From positions 434,001 through 498,000 of the forward strand of contig NZ_MTSZ01000001.1 in NCBI RefSeq assembly GCF_002118315.1: a DNA stretch of 64,000 nucleotides, read 5' to 3'. Made by a program: the position numbers and the translations under genes. The notes beneath the pieces were generated by a model. That model was not told the DNA's origin and did not search any database. It worked only from the letters and a program-made list of their open reading frames with translations. Below are positions 7,478-15,766 of this stretch, piece after piece; within the stretch, counting starts at the first letter, position 1; every line of letters begins with the position of its first letter. This DNA is from Kiloniella majae (GTDB lineage Bacteria > Pseudomonadota > Alphaproteobacteria > Kiloniellales > Kiloniellaceae).

Positions 7478-8380
7478 ATGGGCATTAATCTGACAAAAAG
7501 AAATGTCCCGCGAATGAAACCAAATCTGGCAGAACGCTTTTTACTTGATGAATGTAATCCAGAGACAAAACGGCTGTTGGAAACAGAAATTGATGAAATG
7601 ATTTCAGGGCGCGGCCCCCGTTTTCGCGAGCATCATTTCAACCTCTATGACATCAAGCTGGATGCCGTACGCCGAAAGGTGAGCATTTTTGACATCTTTG
7701 ATCCCAAAGAAAGTGGTCGGATGGAGCTTGAAATGTTCCACTTCCGCCTGTTGCTCAAGCGCCTGACCAGCCAGACGGTTCCTGACGATTATGGTAAAAC
7801 GGGTGGAGGCGTTCTCAACTTTCTAACATCAAGCGCCAAAAAACTTTCTCCACGAAAAAGCAGTATTGCCTTTAAGAACAAGGTCCTGAAGAAAAAGCGC
7901 GAAATCTACAGCCTTTATGAAACCACGCCGGCCCTGCCAAAAAAAATCACCACACTCGGCCTGATCGAGAATAACAAAAAAATTACGCTGCTGGTTGAGA
8001 ATGATTCCAACGACAAAGAAAAGGCATCGGCAGAACAAAAGGCCCGATTTTGTATCAGCTTCCCCAAAACCGTAAGTTATCGCCAATCCACCGAAAGCTA
8101 TCGTTTGAGGATGCTGGCAACCATGGACCCCTCGCTTGTGGCCTCAACTGGCTATGGTTTGTTTACGGTGCAAAATTCCAAATTTTTCAAATGGTTGGAC
8201 AAAGAAAGTTATAACCGCTTTGAAAAGCGGGCCCCAACTCATTACCTGTTGATCACCCATCACGAGGTTTATGATATCCTCAGCTATCATCCGCCAGAGG
8301 TAACAGAGCTTCAACCAGACACCCTGCCCCAACAGGATCACGATATGGAGCAGGGCTTTTCAATCTGGGATCTAGTTTAG
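7478..8380 (+). CDS. Hypothetical protein, 300 aa
   Basis: Unknown family. It is soluble and strongly charged, with no signal peptide. Features: an N-terminal segment LAERFLLDECNPETKRLLETEIDEM (residues about 17-41, helical), a YDIKLDAVRRKVSIFDIFDP strand-rich part near 58-78, a basic stretch rich in Lys near 115-140, and a C-terminal DHDMEQGFSIWDLV. ATG 7478 has no clear ribosome-binding site; ATG 7514 is an alternative. It follows the paralogous pair on the same strand after 132 bases and may belong with it. Confidence 0.7.
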   Translation: MGINLTKRNVPRMKPNLAERFLLDECNPETKRLLETEIDEMISGRGPRFREHHFNLYDIKLDAVRRKVSIFDIFDPKESGRMELEMFHFRLLLKRLTSQTVPDDYGKTGGGVLNFLTSSAKKLSPRKSSIAFKNKVLKKKREIYSLYETTPALPKKITTLGLIENNKKITLLVENDSNDKEKASAEQKARFCISFPKTVSYRQSTESYRLRMLATMDPSLVASTGYGLFTVQNSKFFKWLDKESYNRFEKRAPTHYLLITHHEVYDILSYHPPEVTELQPDTLPQQDHDMEQGFSIWDLV

Positions 8381-8397
8381 CTCTTTAATACTTTATC

Positions 8398-8469
8398 ATT
8401 GTTCTCTTACCTAAAAAGAACAATTCGAAACAGACATGAAGTAACAAATTCATTGTTCTCCACAAGAAC
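8398..8469. terminator. Two GTTCT/AGAAC hairpins between converging genes
   Basis: ATTGTTCT (8398-8405) pairs with AGAACAAT (8417-8424) over an 11-base loop, and GTTCT (8455-8459) pairs with AGAAC (8465-8469). They lie between the end of the 300-residue protein gene and the end of the converging beta-lactamase gene, fitting a shared termination region. Confidence 0.55.
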
Positions 8470-8475
8470 GGAAAA

Positions 8476-9351
8476 TTACTCTTCCAGCGTTTCAAAAATT
8501 GCAGCCCCAATTTCTGCAATGGCAGCATTTCGGGTTTTAAAGTCTGCGTCATTTCCTGTCATATATACCGAAGCAACCACAGCCTTACGTGAAGGCGGCC
8601 AGATAACAGCAATGATTCCTCGCGATCCAAAGCCGCCAGCGCCTGTTTTATCAGCGATTTTCCATTCCTTGGGCAGTCTGGATCGGAAAAGATCATCAGC
8701 CACCTGATCATTAAGCATCCAATTCGTTATCTCTATGCGGGCTTCAGGAGATAAAGCATCTTCAAGAAGCAGTTTCTGCAGGCTTGTTGCTATGGCTTTT
8801 GGCGATGTTGTATCCCGTAAATCATCCGGCTGTGCTTCATTAAGTGCTGTCTCCCACCGATCAAGCCGTGTGGTATTGTCCCCGATTGATCGCATGTATT
8901 TTGTAAACCCTTCGGGGCCACCGATTTCTTTCAGAACAAGATTACCAGCAGTGTTATCGCTGATGGAAACCGTTGCTTCGCATGACATCCGTAATGATAC
9001 TTCTCCATCATCCGCATACTTCTCGATAACCGGTGAATAGGAAACAAGATCATCTCTTGAGACAGAAACCATACGTTCCAGCGTTTCGTCCTTTCTCTCG
9101 TTCTGGGTCAGCAACGCAGCACAGGCAAAAGGCTTGAAAGTACTGGACATAGGGAATTTTTCATCTGATCGGTATTCCCAGTTTTGCCCTGTCTGCAGGT
9201 CATAAACAGCAACACCGATACGCCCTCCGATACTTTCTTCTAAGCCTATGACTGTTTCTACAATACGATCTGCCGCCCCGGCAGATGAGGCACTGATAAC
9301 CAGACAAAAGACGCCAATAGCCCTTTGGAAATTTTGCAGTGAAATACGCAT
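8476..9351 (-). CDS. Class A beta-lactamase
   Basis: 291 residues from ATG 9351 (a GTG just before is also possible); AAGGTG lies about ten bases upstream. A signal peptide ends at SSAGA, so it acts in the periplasm. All class A catalytic motifs are present: STFK with nucleophile Ser70 and Lys73, SDN at about 131-133, Glu in RWETALNE at about 167, and KTG at about 235-237. It hydrolyses the beta-lactam ring by acylation and hydrolysis. KTG, rather than the RTG of many carbenicillinases, is seen. Substrate range cannot be told. No regulator (ampR) or mobile element is adjacent, so it looks like a resident chromosomal gene. Confidence 0.95.
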   Translation of the reverse strand: MRISLQNFQRAIGVFCLVISASSAGAADRIVETVIGLEESIGGRIGVAVYDLQTGQNWEYRSDEKFPMSSTFKPFACAALLTQNERKDETLERMVSVSRDDLVSYSPVIEKYADDGEVSLRMSCEATVSISDNTAGNLVLKEIGGPEGFTKYMRSIGDNTTRLDRWETALNEAQPDDLRDTTSPKAIATSLQKLLLEDALSPEARIEITNWMLNDQVADDLFRSRLPKEWKIADKTGAGGFGSRGIIAVIWPPSRKAVVASVYMTGNDADFKTRNAAIAEIGAAIFETLEE

Positions 9352-9484
9352 CACTCAATACACCTTAAAATAAATGAGATAGAATTTTAGAGTTTTCAAC
9401 TCTCGTTCTCATTTGTGTTTTTTTAAGGGTGAATTCTGGAATAATAATGACTTTAAAACAATGTCATCAAATACTTACATTGCT

Positions 9485-10153
9485 TTAGCGCGAAACAGCC
9501 AGTCGCGTTGCCAACCCGACAAAAACAATACTAAGCAGCAAACCATTGACATGTCTTCCAAGGTTCCGAGTTGATTTGAGCTTGTTGCCAAGAACTTTCC
9601 CAATCTGGCTAAAAAAGAGTGAGAACCCGCAGTTAATCACCAGTGCAAAACCGGAAAGAAGAAAACCGAGGGCTAAAATTTGCGAAGTTAAGCCGCCTGT
9701 TCCAGTCGTGCATTGAGGCAGGAAAAGAGAAAATGAGCGTAAAGCCTTCGGATTTAGCAAATTACTAAAAAGTCCCTTGGACACAAGATCATACTTGCTC
9801 AAAGAAATATCATCAGGCTGATCAAAAGGCTTCTCTTCATGCCGATACCAACACAGCAAACGCTTATATCCCAACCATCCCAAATAGCAGGCACCAATAA
9901 TTTTCACTCCAAGCGCAACGTTCGGCATTGCCTGCATAAGTTGACCAAGGCCAAAAGCAACCAGCAACCAGCAACCAGCAACCAGCAACGTCTGGATAAC
10001 ACCCGCAACAAAAATCCCCAGAGAAATCATCAAACCAAAGCGAAATCCACGAGTAGATGAATAAGCCGTAATCAAAACCAGATCAGGCCCCGGTGCAATA
10101 ACCACAAAGAAAATCGCCGTCAAAAACAACGGCAAAACAGACACATCAATCAT
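9485..10153 (-). CDS. LysE/RhtB family amino acid exporter with repeat insertion
   Basis: 222 residues with about six membrane segments. LysE family signs: APGPDLVLI near residue 20 and LFSNLLNPKAL near 127-137. It should export an amino acid or similar solute through the inner membrane. In helix two the sequence reads TLLVAGCWLLVAFGLG; the expected family form would be TLLVAFGLG. The extra seven residues GCWLLVA come from a heptanucleotide repeat (9956-9989). Three extra copies (21 bases) keep the frame, so the protein is probably intact but altered in a membrane helix. It is a single gene. Confidence 0.88.
   Translation of the reverse strand: MIDVSVLPLFLTAIFFVVIAPGPDLVLITAYSSTRGFRFGLMISLGIFVAGVIQTLLVAGCWLLVAFGLGQLMQAMPNVALGVKIIGACYLGWLGYKRLLCWYRHEEKPFDQPDDISLSKYDLVSKGLFSNLLNPKALRSFSLFLPQCTTGTGGLTSQILALGFLLSGFALVINCGFSLFFSQIGKVLGNKLKSTRNLGRHVNGLLLSIVFVGLATRLAVSR
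9956..9989. repeat. Heptanucleotide tandem repeat (AGCAACC x 4.9)
   Basis: Four full and one nearly full copies of the seven-base unit AGCAACC lie inside the LysE-type coding region. Because seven is not a multiple of three, gain or loss of one copy would shift the frame, so this is a candidate slipped-strand switch. Confidence 0.9.
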
Positions 10154-10341
10154 CGCCGGAAAATCTCCACCAGAAAAACGATGGACTTTATTTTGATGTG
10201 ATTAGATGCTTATGACTAATGAAATTTTTTGATAGTTTTGATAATAATACTAAAAAATCAATACCTTAAAATAATTCAAAATATTTCATCCGATAGATTT
10301 AAGGTCGCCACACAACCATAGAAAGCAAATCATACAATCTA

Positions 10342-10391
10342 TTGACTTTTGCATTTAAGTTTCATAAATTAATTAGGTGAAACCTAAATGC
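10342..10391 (+). promoter_or_regulatory. Promoter with 14-bp dyad before the RES operon
   Basis: TTGACT (10342-10347) and TAAATT (10365-10370) form a sigma70-like promoter with 17-base spacing. A near-perfect inverted repeat surrounds the -10 element: GCATTTAAGTTTCA (10351-10364) and TGAAACCTAAATGC (10378-10391), 13 of 14 positions matching across a 13-base gap. This is the expected place for an autorepressor, most simply the Xre antitoxin of this operon. Confidence 0.65.
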
Positions 10392-10410
10392 AACTAAGCA
10401 AGGCATCTCA

Positions 10411-11754
10411 ATGTCAGCACGAATCATAGAATTCAAAAGCACGACTCAACCAATTGCTCACTTTATTCGTGTTGATAATGCTCATCGAAGATTTGGCGAT
10501 TTATATGCAGCAGGGCGCCTCCCCATCAGACGTGCAGTGTTTGATGCATCAAGAATAGCAGGGCAAAAAGAATTTGTAGAAGCATTACGTAGAGACGGAG
10601 TAGAAATCGTACTGGACACTGAGGTAGCGGAGTTAGCTGCACCTGAAAAATTCAAAACTCATGTTAAAGATGCTCCTTGGGCTTCAGCGGCAGAAGGGGA
10701 TTTACTTGATCCTCATTTTTTTGATGGGACACATTCGCAAGTTAATATTATAAATTGGATAGCAAAATTTGCAGTGGAACAAAAAGTTCATACAGTATTA
10801 GCTCCGTCCCACTATTTAGCTGATAAAAATTTTTCCAACTGGCTTTCTGTTGATACTCAGTCATGTATCGAATTAAGAAAATCTTTAGATCGTGAAGGCG
10901 GAAATAATATCGCGATTGACTACCCAATCATCCACTTACATACAGCATTAAATCAACAAAGTGTACGCAATCAAATAGTCGAACGAATTAATGATCTCCC
11001 CATTGACAATATTTGGATAAGGGCATCAGGACTAGGCACTGAGCCGAAACCTCAAGCCACAAAACAATTTCTGAGAACTCTTTATGATTTTCACAATTTC
11101 AACAAACCGATTATAATAGATCACGTTGATGGCTTAATGGCACAATCATTAGTTGCTTTTGGAGGAGCTTCTGGATTAGCCCAAGGAATTGGAGAGCGTT
11201 GCCAATTCAAAGCTAATTCTTGGCACAAAACGCCTCAAGAGAGAGATAGTAGTAAGCCTTTTGGTCGAACAACTTATATTCCTATATCAGGCTTAGGTCG
11301 ACGCCTCAGTGCCAAAGAATTAAAGCTATTAGCTAGTGCTAAAGGGGGTAAAAAGTATCTAGGATGCCAAGATATATGCTGCAAACATGGCGTCCAAAAT
11401 ATGTTGGAAGACAGTCGACAACACTCTGCTTATCAAGCAATCTCCCCTATTAAACGGCTATCTGAAGTTCCTGATTTGAATAGGGAAAATTTTTTCTTAG
11501 AATCCCCTCTTTTAGAAGCAGAGCGTTTAGCGAGAAATATAAAAGATTTAAACCCATCACCAGCAGAAGCTGAGAAGTATAGTATTGATATATCCAGCCT
11601 AAAAGGCCGCTTGACAAAATACCATCACAGTGTAGGAAAGCTGAGCGATGCACTGAGCTTGCTACATAGTGAACGCGGTGCTGGTGCTCCACGTGCAAAA
11701 GTTTGTTCATACCGAACCGGTTGTATAAATATTGCACAAAACAGAAATAGATAG
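10411..11754 (+). CDS. Unknown barrel-like protein in RES/Xre operon
   Basis: 447 residues, no signal peptide. I do not recognise the family with confidence. Alternating strand/helix pattern (FDASRIAG, VEIVLDTEVAELA, IIHLHTAL, NIWIRASGLGTE, PIIIDHVDGLMAQSLVAFGGASG) suggests a TIM-barrel-like enzyme. A Cys cluster follows at C319, C323, C324 with H326 and H338, a possible metal site that recalls, but does not equal, tRNA-guanine transglycosylase zinc sites. ATG 10411 has AAGG seven bases upstream. It is the first gene of an operon with an antitoxin nine bases downstream and a RES toxin. The operon is visibly AT-richer than its surroundings. Confidence 0.7.
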   Translation: MSARIIEFKSTTQPIAHFIRVDNAHRRFGDLYAAGRLPIRRAVFDASRIAGQKEFVEALRRDGVEIVLDTEVAELAAPEKFKTHVKDAPWASAAEGDLLDPHFFDGTHSQVNIINWIAKFAVEQKVHTVLAPSHYLADKNFSNWLSVDTQSCIELRKSLDREGGNNIAIDYPIIHLHTALNQQSVRNQIVERINDLPIDNIWIRASGLGTEPKPQATKQFLRTLYDFHNFNKPIIIDHVDGLMAQSLVAFGGASGLAQGIGERCQFKANSWHKTPQERDSSKPFGRTTYIPISGLGRRLSAKELKLLASAKGGKKYLGCQDICCKHGVQNMLEDSRQHSAYQAISPIKRLSEVPDLNRENFFLESPLLEAERLARNIKDLNPSPAEAEKYSIDISSLKGRLTKYHHSVGKLSDALSLLHSERGAGAPRAKVCSYRTGCINIAQNRNR

Positions 11755-11763
11755 ATAAGTACA

Positions 11764-12102
11764 ATGTTGAAAGCTGTTCCAAGATTTTTAGATGAACTGA
11801 ACTCCAATGGAGGGCTTAAAGGAACCGACATTGCCAATATTACCGAAGTATCAAAAGCGACCGTTTCTCGCTGGAAATCTGGTGACATTAAGCCCCAACC
11901 AAAAAATGAGCTTATCTTATCAGATTTACATTACATTGTAGGTCGTTTACGTGATTACTATACCTCACAAGAAATACGCACATGGCTTTACGCTCGACAT
12001 CCACAACTGAACGGAGAGAGAGCTATAGATCTAATACACGAAGACCGTACGGTTGAGGTCCTCAAAGTAATTGACCGATTAGAAAATGAGGTCTTTCTCT
12101 AA
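11764..12102 (+). CDS. Xre/MbcA/ParS-type antitoxin
   Basis: 112 residues. The N-terminal part has a helix-turn-helix (GTDIANITEVSKATVSRWKSG, about 20-40), and the C-terminal part (RTWLYARHPQLNGERAIDLIHEDRTVEVLKVIDRLE) is the toxin-binding domain typical of antitoxins paired with RES toxins. It should bind and block the RES toxin and repress the operon through the upstream dyad. It starts nine bases after the preceding gene and ends three bases before the toxin gene. Confidence 0.85.
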   Translation: MLKAVPRFLDELNSNGGLKGTDIANITEVSKATVSRWKSGDIKPQPKNELILSDLHYIVGRLRDYYTSQEIRTWLYARHPQLNGERAIDLIHEDRTVEVLKVIDRLENEVFL

Positions 12103-12105
12103 AAA

Positions 12106-12657
12106 ATGGTCCGGAAACGAAGAGATAACAATCTCATTGACGCCATAGAATCTATCGATCCTCTCCCGTTTTCCTCAACGGTATGGCGCATCACCAGAAA
12201 AGAACGAGACCCAACACAGTGTTCTAGGTCGGGAGGGCGCTGGGATGATGGAACTTTTGACGTTCTATATACATCGGCAGAACGTCATGGCGCAATAAAC
12301 GAGATGAAATTCCATCTGTTACGCGGGCAACCTATCATCCCATCGCTAGTTTCTTATTCACTATACGAGCTTGATGTATCATTGGATCGTGCATTAAAAA
12401 TATTAGACATTAATATGCTTGAGGAAATCGGTTTAGATACAAGTAAATATGGACAATTATCTTACGAAAATAAAGACAAAGAATACCCCAGATCACAAGA
12501 CATTGCAGAAGTAGCACACTTCTTAGAATACGATGGGTTGGTTGTCCCTTCTGCACGACATCAATGTATGAATGTAGTTATTTTTTGTGACCGCGTACCT
12601 CCTGATACAATTTCTGTAAAAAAAGACCATGGAACAATCCTATGGGATAAAGAATAA
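12106..12657 (+). CDS. RES domain toxin (NAD+-degrading)
   Basis: 183 residues with the RES domain. Key residues visible: Arg in SGGRWDD (about 43), Tyr in VLYTSAERHGAINEMKFHLL with the conserved Glu (about 64), and Ser in VVPSARH (about 147). RES toxins such as MbcT and ParT deplete NAD+ or modify a target using NAD+. Paired with the Xre protein just upstream, it forms a type II toxin-antitoxin module. The family relation is clear; the exact reaction of this protein is not tested. Confidence 0.88.
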   Translation: MVRKRRDNNLIDAIESIDPLPFSSTVWRITRKERDPTQCSRSGGRWDDGTFDVLYTSAERHGAINEMKFHLLRGQPIIPSLVSYSLYELDVSLDRALKILDINMLEEIGLDTSKYGQLSYENKDKEYPRSQDIAEVAHFLEYDGLVVPSARHQCMNVVIFCDRVPPDTISVKKDHGTILWDKE

Positions 12658-12703
12658 CTACATGATTAAGCTCTACTCACCTTAAAGCTCAAGAAAAAAA
12701 TTC

Positions 12704-13564
12704 TCACCCCCGCCAACGCAACACGTGCTTTTCAACCAATCCAATGGCTGAATTCACAAGCACGCCAAGGATTGAGAGGATGGCTACACCTGTGAAAAGG
12801 CGTTCGAGATCATAGAGAGATCCGGCTTGAAGGATATATGCACCGATGCCATATTCTGCGCCCAGCATTTCTGCGGCAACCAACAGGATAATCGCGATGG
12901 CAAGGGCAATCCGCAGGCCAGAGAGTATGCCCGCCATGGCTCCGGGCAGGACGATTTTGCGTACGATGGAAAACCACGAGAGATTAAAACTCTGTCCCAT
13001 GCGGATCAGGCCCCGATCCACGTTATCCACGGCCCCATAGGTGGCAACAACCATTGGTGTGAAGGTCCCAAAGGCAATGAGGGCGTATTTGGATGCTTCG
13101 TCAATACCAAACCAGATCACAAATAGCGGTAACAACGCGATCTTTGGCACCGGGAAAAGAGCCGCGATCAAAGGAACCAGCCCCGCCCGGACATAGGCAA
13201 AGAGGCCAATGGCAATTCCCAAACTTACCCCCAACAAAGTCCCGATAGCAGCCCCGATGACAAAACGCATCAAACTCGGCACCAGATGCGTCCACAACAG
13301 TCCCGAACTGTAGAGTTCGACAAAGGTATTTAGGACATCCGATGGTTTGGGGATTGTCAGAGCAGAGATAAATCCGATGCGGGTTCCTGCCTCAAGAAAG
13401 ACAATCAAGACAAAGAACACCACAAAGCCCATCCACGGGCGGGATACCGGGACAAACCCGCCGCCCCGAAAGGGAACAGGCTGCTGTTTACTTGCCAAGC
13501 AGGAGCCGGATGCCCGTATGGAATGACCAGACTTTGACTTCTCAGATATTGAATTCTCAGGCAT
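12704..13564 (-). CDS. ABC transporter permease, NitT/TauT (SsuC/TauC) family
   Basis: 286 residues with about six membrane segments. The ABC permease coupling loop is near LVPLIAALFPVPKIALLPLFVIWFG (residues about 128-152), and the FGIDEASKYALIAFG segment follows. It belongs with permeases for sulfonates, nitrate, taurine or thiamine precursors. The N-terminal cytoplasmic tail of about 40 residues is low-complexity. Its start overlaps the ATPase gene end by eight bases, so the two are coupled. It forms the channel with the ATPase and the binding protein encoded upstream. Confidence 0.9.
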   Translation of the reverse strand: MPENSISEKSKSGHSIRASGSCLASKQQPVPFRGGGFVPVSRPWMGFVVFFVLIVFLEAGTRIGFISALTIPKPSDVLNTFVELYSSGLLWTHLVPSLMRFVIGAAIGTLLGVSLGIAIGLFAYVRAGLVPLIAALFPVPKIALLPLFVIWFGIDEASKYALIAFGTFTPMVVATYGAVDNVDRGLIRMGQSFNLSWFSIVRKIVLPGAMAGILSGLRIALAIAIILLVAAEMLGAEYGIGAYILQAGSLYDLERLFTGVAILSILGVLVNSAIGLVEKHVLRWRG

Positions 13565-14324
13565 TGATCAGCTCCGCATCTGCGGCCTCGGCCTCATCGC
13601 GCATCATCTGCCACAAGTTATTTTGTTGTTGTTCCAAATCAGGGTCGGCGTGCCTGCGCTCAGACAGAGGTTTATCAATGGTCACAATTTCCCGGATTTC
13701 CCCCGGACGTCGGGAAAGCACAACAATCCTGTGCCCCAACCGCACCGCCTCGGCCAGATTGTGTGTCACATAAACAGCCGTAAAAGGCTTGCGGCTCCAG
13801 AGCGAGACAATATCATCCATCAGAAGCTCGCGGGTTTGGCTGTCCAGCGCCGAAAGGGGTTCGTCCATCAACATAACCGCCGGGTTCACTGCCAAGGCAC
13901 GGGCAATGGCGACCCGCTGTTTCATGCCGCCAGAAATCTGCTTTGGAAAGACATCCGCAAAATCGCTGAGCTTACAACGCGCGAGAACATCTTTGATTAT
14001 CGCCTGGCTTTTGGCCTGACCAATACCGTGATCTTCCAAAACCAGCGAAATATTTCCCGCAACAGTACGCCACGGCAAAAGGGCAAAGTCCTGAAACACA
14101 TAAGTCAGTGGATTAAGGCATCCTTCGGGAACATCACCGACCTGAAGAATGTCGCCCAAAGTGGGGCGTTCCAACCCGCCAAGTAATCGCAACAGTGTTG
14201 ATTTACCACAGCCAGATGGCCCGACGATACAAACGATCTGCCCCGACGCAATATCCAGATTTATATCGCGCAGAACTTCTCTCTCGCCATAGCTATGATG
14301 AATGCCTGCCAGCTTAATATCCAT
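13557..14324 (-). CDS. ABC transporter ATPase, NitT/TauT family
   Basis: 255 residues. All ABC motifs are visible: Walker A GPSGCGKST (about 33-41), Q-loop VFQDFALLPW, signature ISGGMKQRVAIARAL, Walker B VMLMDEPLSALD and the switch His in YVTHNL. It powers import by the downstream permease. It lies 89 bases after the binding-protein gene and overlaps the permease gene, so the three form one operon with order binding protein, ATPase, permease. Confidence 0.94.
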   Translation of the reverse strand: MDIKLAGIHHSYGEREVLRDINLDIASGQIVCIVGPSGCGKSTLLRLLGGLERPTLGDILQVGDVPEGCLNPLTYVFQDFALLPWRTVAGNISLVLEDHGIGQAKSQAIIKDVLARCKLSDFADVFPKQISGGMKQRVAIARALAVNPAVMLMDEPLSALDSQTRELLMDDIVSLWSRKPFTAVYVTHNLAEAVRLGHRIVVLSRRPGEIREIVTIDKPLSERRHADPDLEQQQNNLWQMMRDEAEAADAELINA

Positions 14325-14355
14325 AACGCCAACTTGTTATATTCAAATGGAAACA

Positions 14356-14373
14356 GCGGAGCATAAGCTCCGC
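14356..14373 (-). terminator. Intra-operon hairpin after binding-protein gene
   Basis: GCGGAGC (14356-14362) and GCTCCGC (14367-14373) form a stable stem with an ATAA loop, in the gap after the binding-protein stop. Such hairpins commonly stabilise the binding-protein mRNA or reduce read-through into ATPase and permease. Confidence 0.6.
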
Positions 14374-14413
14374 CGTCTAAATTTCACCTGCTAACAGGTC
14401 AAGAACAATGCTC

Positions 14414-15427
14414 TTAAAGTGTCTTTACGTAGTTCGTATCAATTAACTGATCCAGACCAATCGTTCCGTTTACCAGCTTTTCAGACTTGAACCAGTTCAA
14501 CTGTTTTTCGATGGATCCCACATTCATTGCCACACCCGGGTTCAATCGCATCGACCCGTTAATGATCGACTTGGCGGCCTTTTCTCGTGGCTTGCCTGCA
14601 TAGACATACTGGTGGATCAAATCTACCATTTCTGCGCGGCCCGCGTCCCCCAGCGTACCATCAACCATCGCGGCGTTATAATCGGCAATACCTTTGCTGT
14701 AGGCCGCAATAAAGTTTCTGGTCATTTCCGGTTCTTCTGCCGCATTCTTTGCAGAGGTAAAGGCTGTCGTCACTTGATAATTCGGTAAATAATGCGACAC
14801 ATCACCAATGATATGAACTGCACCTGAACCGGCAAGAGGCTTGGCAATATGCGGCACAATAGACCAGGCATCAATCTGTCCGGTTTTCAATGCACCGATA
14901 ATAGCCCCAACTTTCTGAAGCGGCTTGAACTTCAGACCAACACCTTCCTTCGCCGCAATTTGAGAGCCCATGTAATGGAAGGATGATCCGGCTGTGGTCA
15001 TGCCGAAGGTCTTGCCATCCAGTTTGTCCGGCGATGTAACCCCGGCCTTGAAGGCCGCATCAGATACCAGTATTTTCTGCCCATCAATACCCTGCTCTTC
15101 AGACAGAACCCCGCCAATAACCTTAATCGCGCCCTTATCAGCTAGTGAAATCAACCCACCAGAGATCGCAGTCACTCCGAAATCTACGTCACCGGATGCA
15201 ATGGCAACCGCCATCGGTGTTGCCGCCTGAAAGAATTTCAGCTCAACATCCAGACCCATTTCCTGAAAGTATCCTCGCTCCAGCGCGATAAAGCTTGCCG
15301 AATGGCTGGTAAAACGAAGTGCACCAACAGTTATCTTACGGTTCTTGGAAAAAGCAGGTGTCCCCAGTGTTGTCGCAGCCAAAGTGCCGCCCATCAATGC
15401 AAGGGCTTCGCGTCGGTTCAGTTTCAT
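14414..15427 (-). CDS. ABC substrate-binding protein, NitT/TauT (SsuA/TauA) family
   Basis: 337 residues. It begins with a Tat-like export signal (LNRREALALMGGTLAATTLG), so the protein is periplasmic. The body has family features: GALRFTSHSASFIALERGYFQEMGL, FQAATPMAVAIASGDVDFGV and GMTTAGSSFHYMG. It captures a small anionic or heterocyclic ligand for the permease and ATPase encoded downstream. Ligand is not predictable; no sulfonate or nitrate enzyme gene is next to it. Confidence 0.9.
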   Translation of the reverse strand: MKLNRREALALMGGTLAATTLGTPAFSKNRKITVGALRFTSHSASFIALERGYFQEMGLDVELKFFQAATPMAVAIASGDVDFGVTAISGGLISLADKGAIKVIGGVLSEEQGIDGQKILVSDAAFKAGVTSPDKLDGKTFGMTTAGSSFHYMGSQIAAKEGVGLKFKPLQKVGAIIGALKTGQIDAWSIVPHIAKPLAGSGAVHIIGDVSHYLPNYQVTTAFTSAKNAAEEPEMTRNFIAAYSKGIADYNAAMVDGTLGDAGRAEMVDLIHQYVYAGKPREKAAKSIINGSMRLNPGVAMNVGSIEKQLNWFKSEKLVNGTIGLDQLIDTNYVKTL

Positions 15428-15766
15428 TTTTTCAGCCTTTGTTTTTTTCGTCGCAGATTTTCATTTCCTGATTGATGAAGTACTCCCGGCCTCACAAAAC
15501 AATAGATGACGGGCACAATAGGAAATACAGCGAATAGAGATCGTGTTGACGTATAGAAGAGTTATTCAAGAGAAAGTAGTGCCTAAAATAGTCCATCTGG
15601 TCAAGTCATGCGATTTAAAATCAACATCAAAAATGACAAAACAATCTTGATATAAAAGCCAAAATTTTGATTATTTTAAAATTCAAACTTCGACCTTTAA
15701 CGAAGCATTTTTTCTGACATAAGTGATAGAACAGAGATCATTCCCTTACTTATCTGGACATGTACT
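15428..15766. other. Divergent intergenic region
   Basis: This 339-base gap separates the ABC transporter (leftward) from the DUF6058-like gene (rightward). It is AT-rich toward the right and must hold promoters for both. I searched for TPP and similar aptamers by eye and saw none. Confidence 0.5.

Noticed and set aside
13623-14186. Plus-strand frame of 187 codons inside the ABC ATPase gene
   Set aside because: Antisense shadow; the minus strand has all ABC motifs.
15428-15766. TPP or similar riboswitch before the NitT/TauT operon
   Set aside because: None of the conserved aptamer boxes are present.
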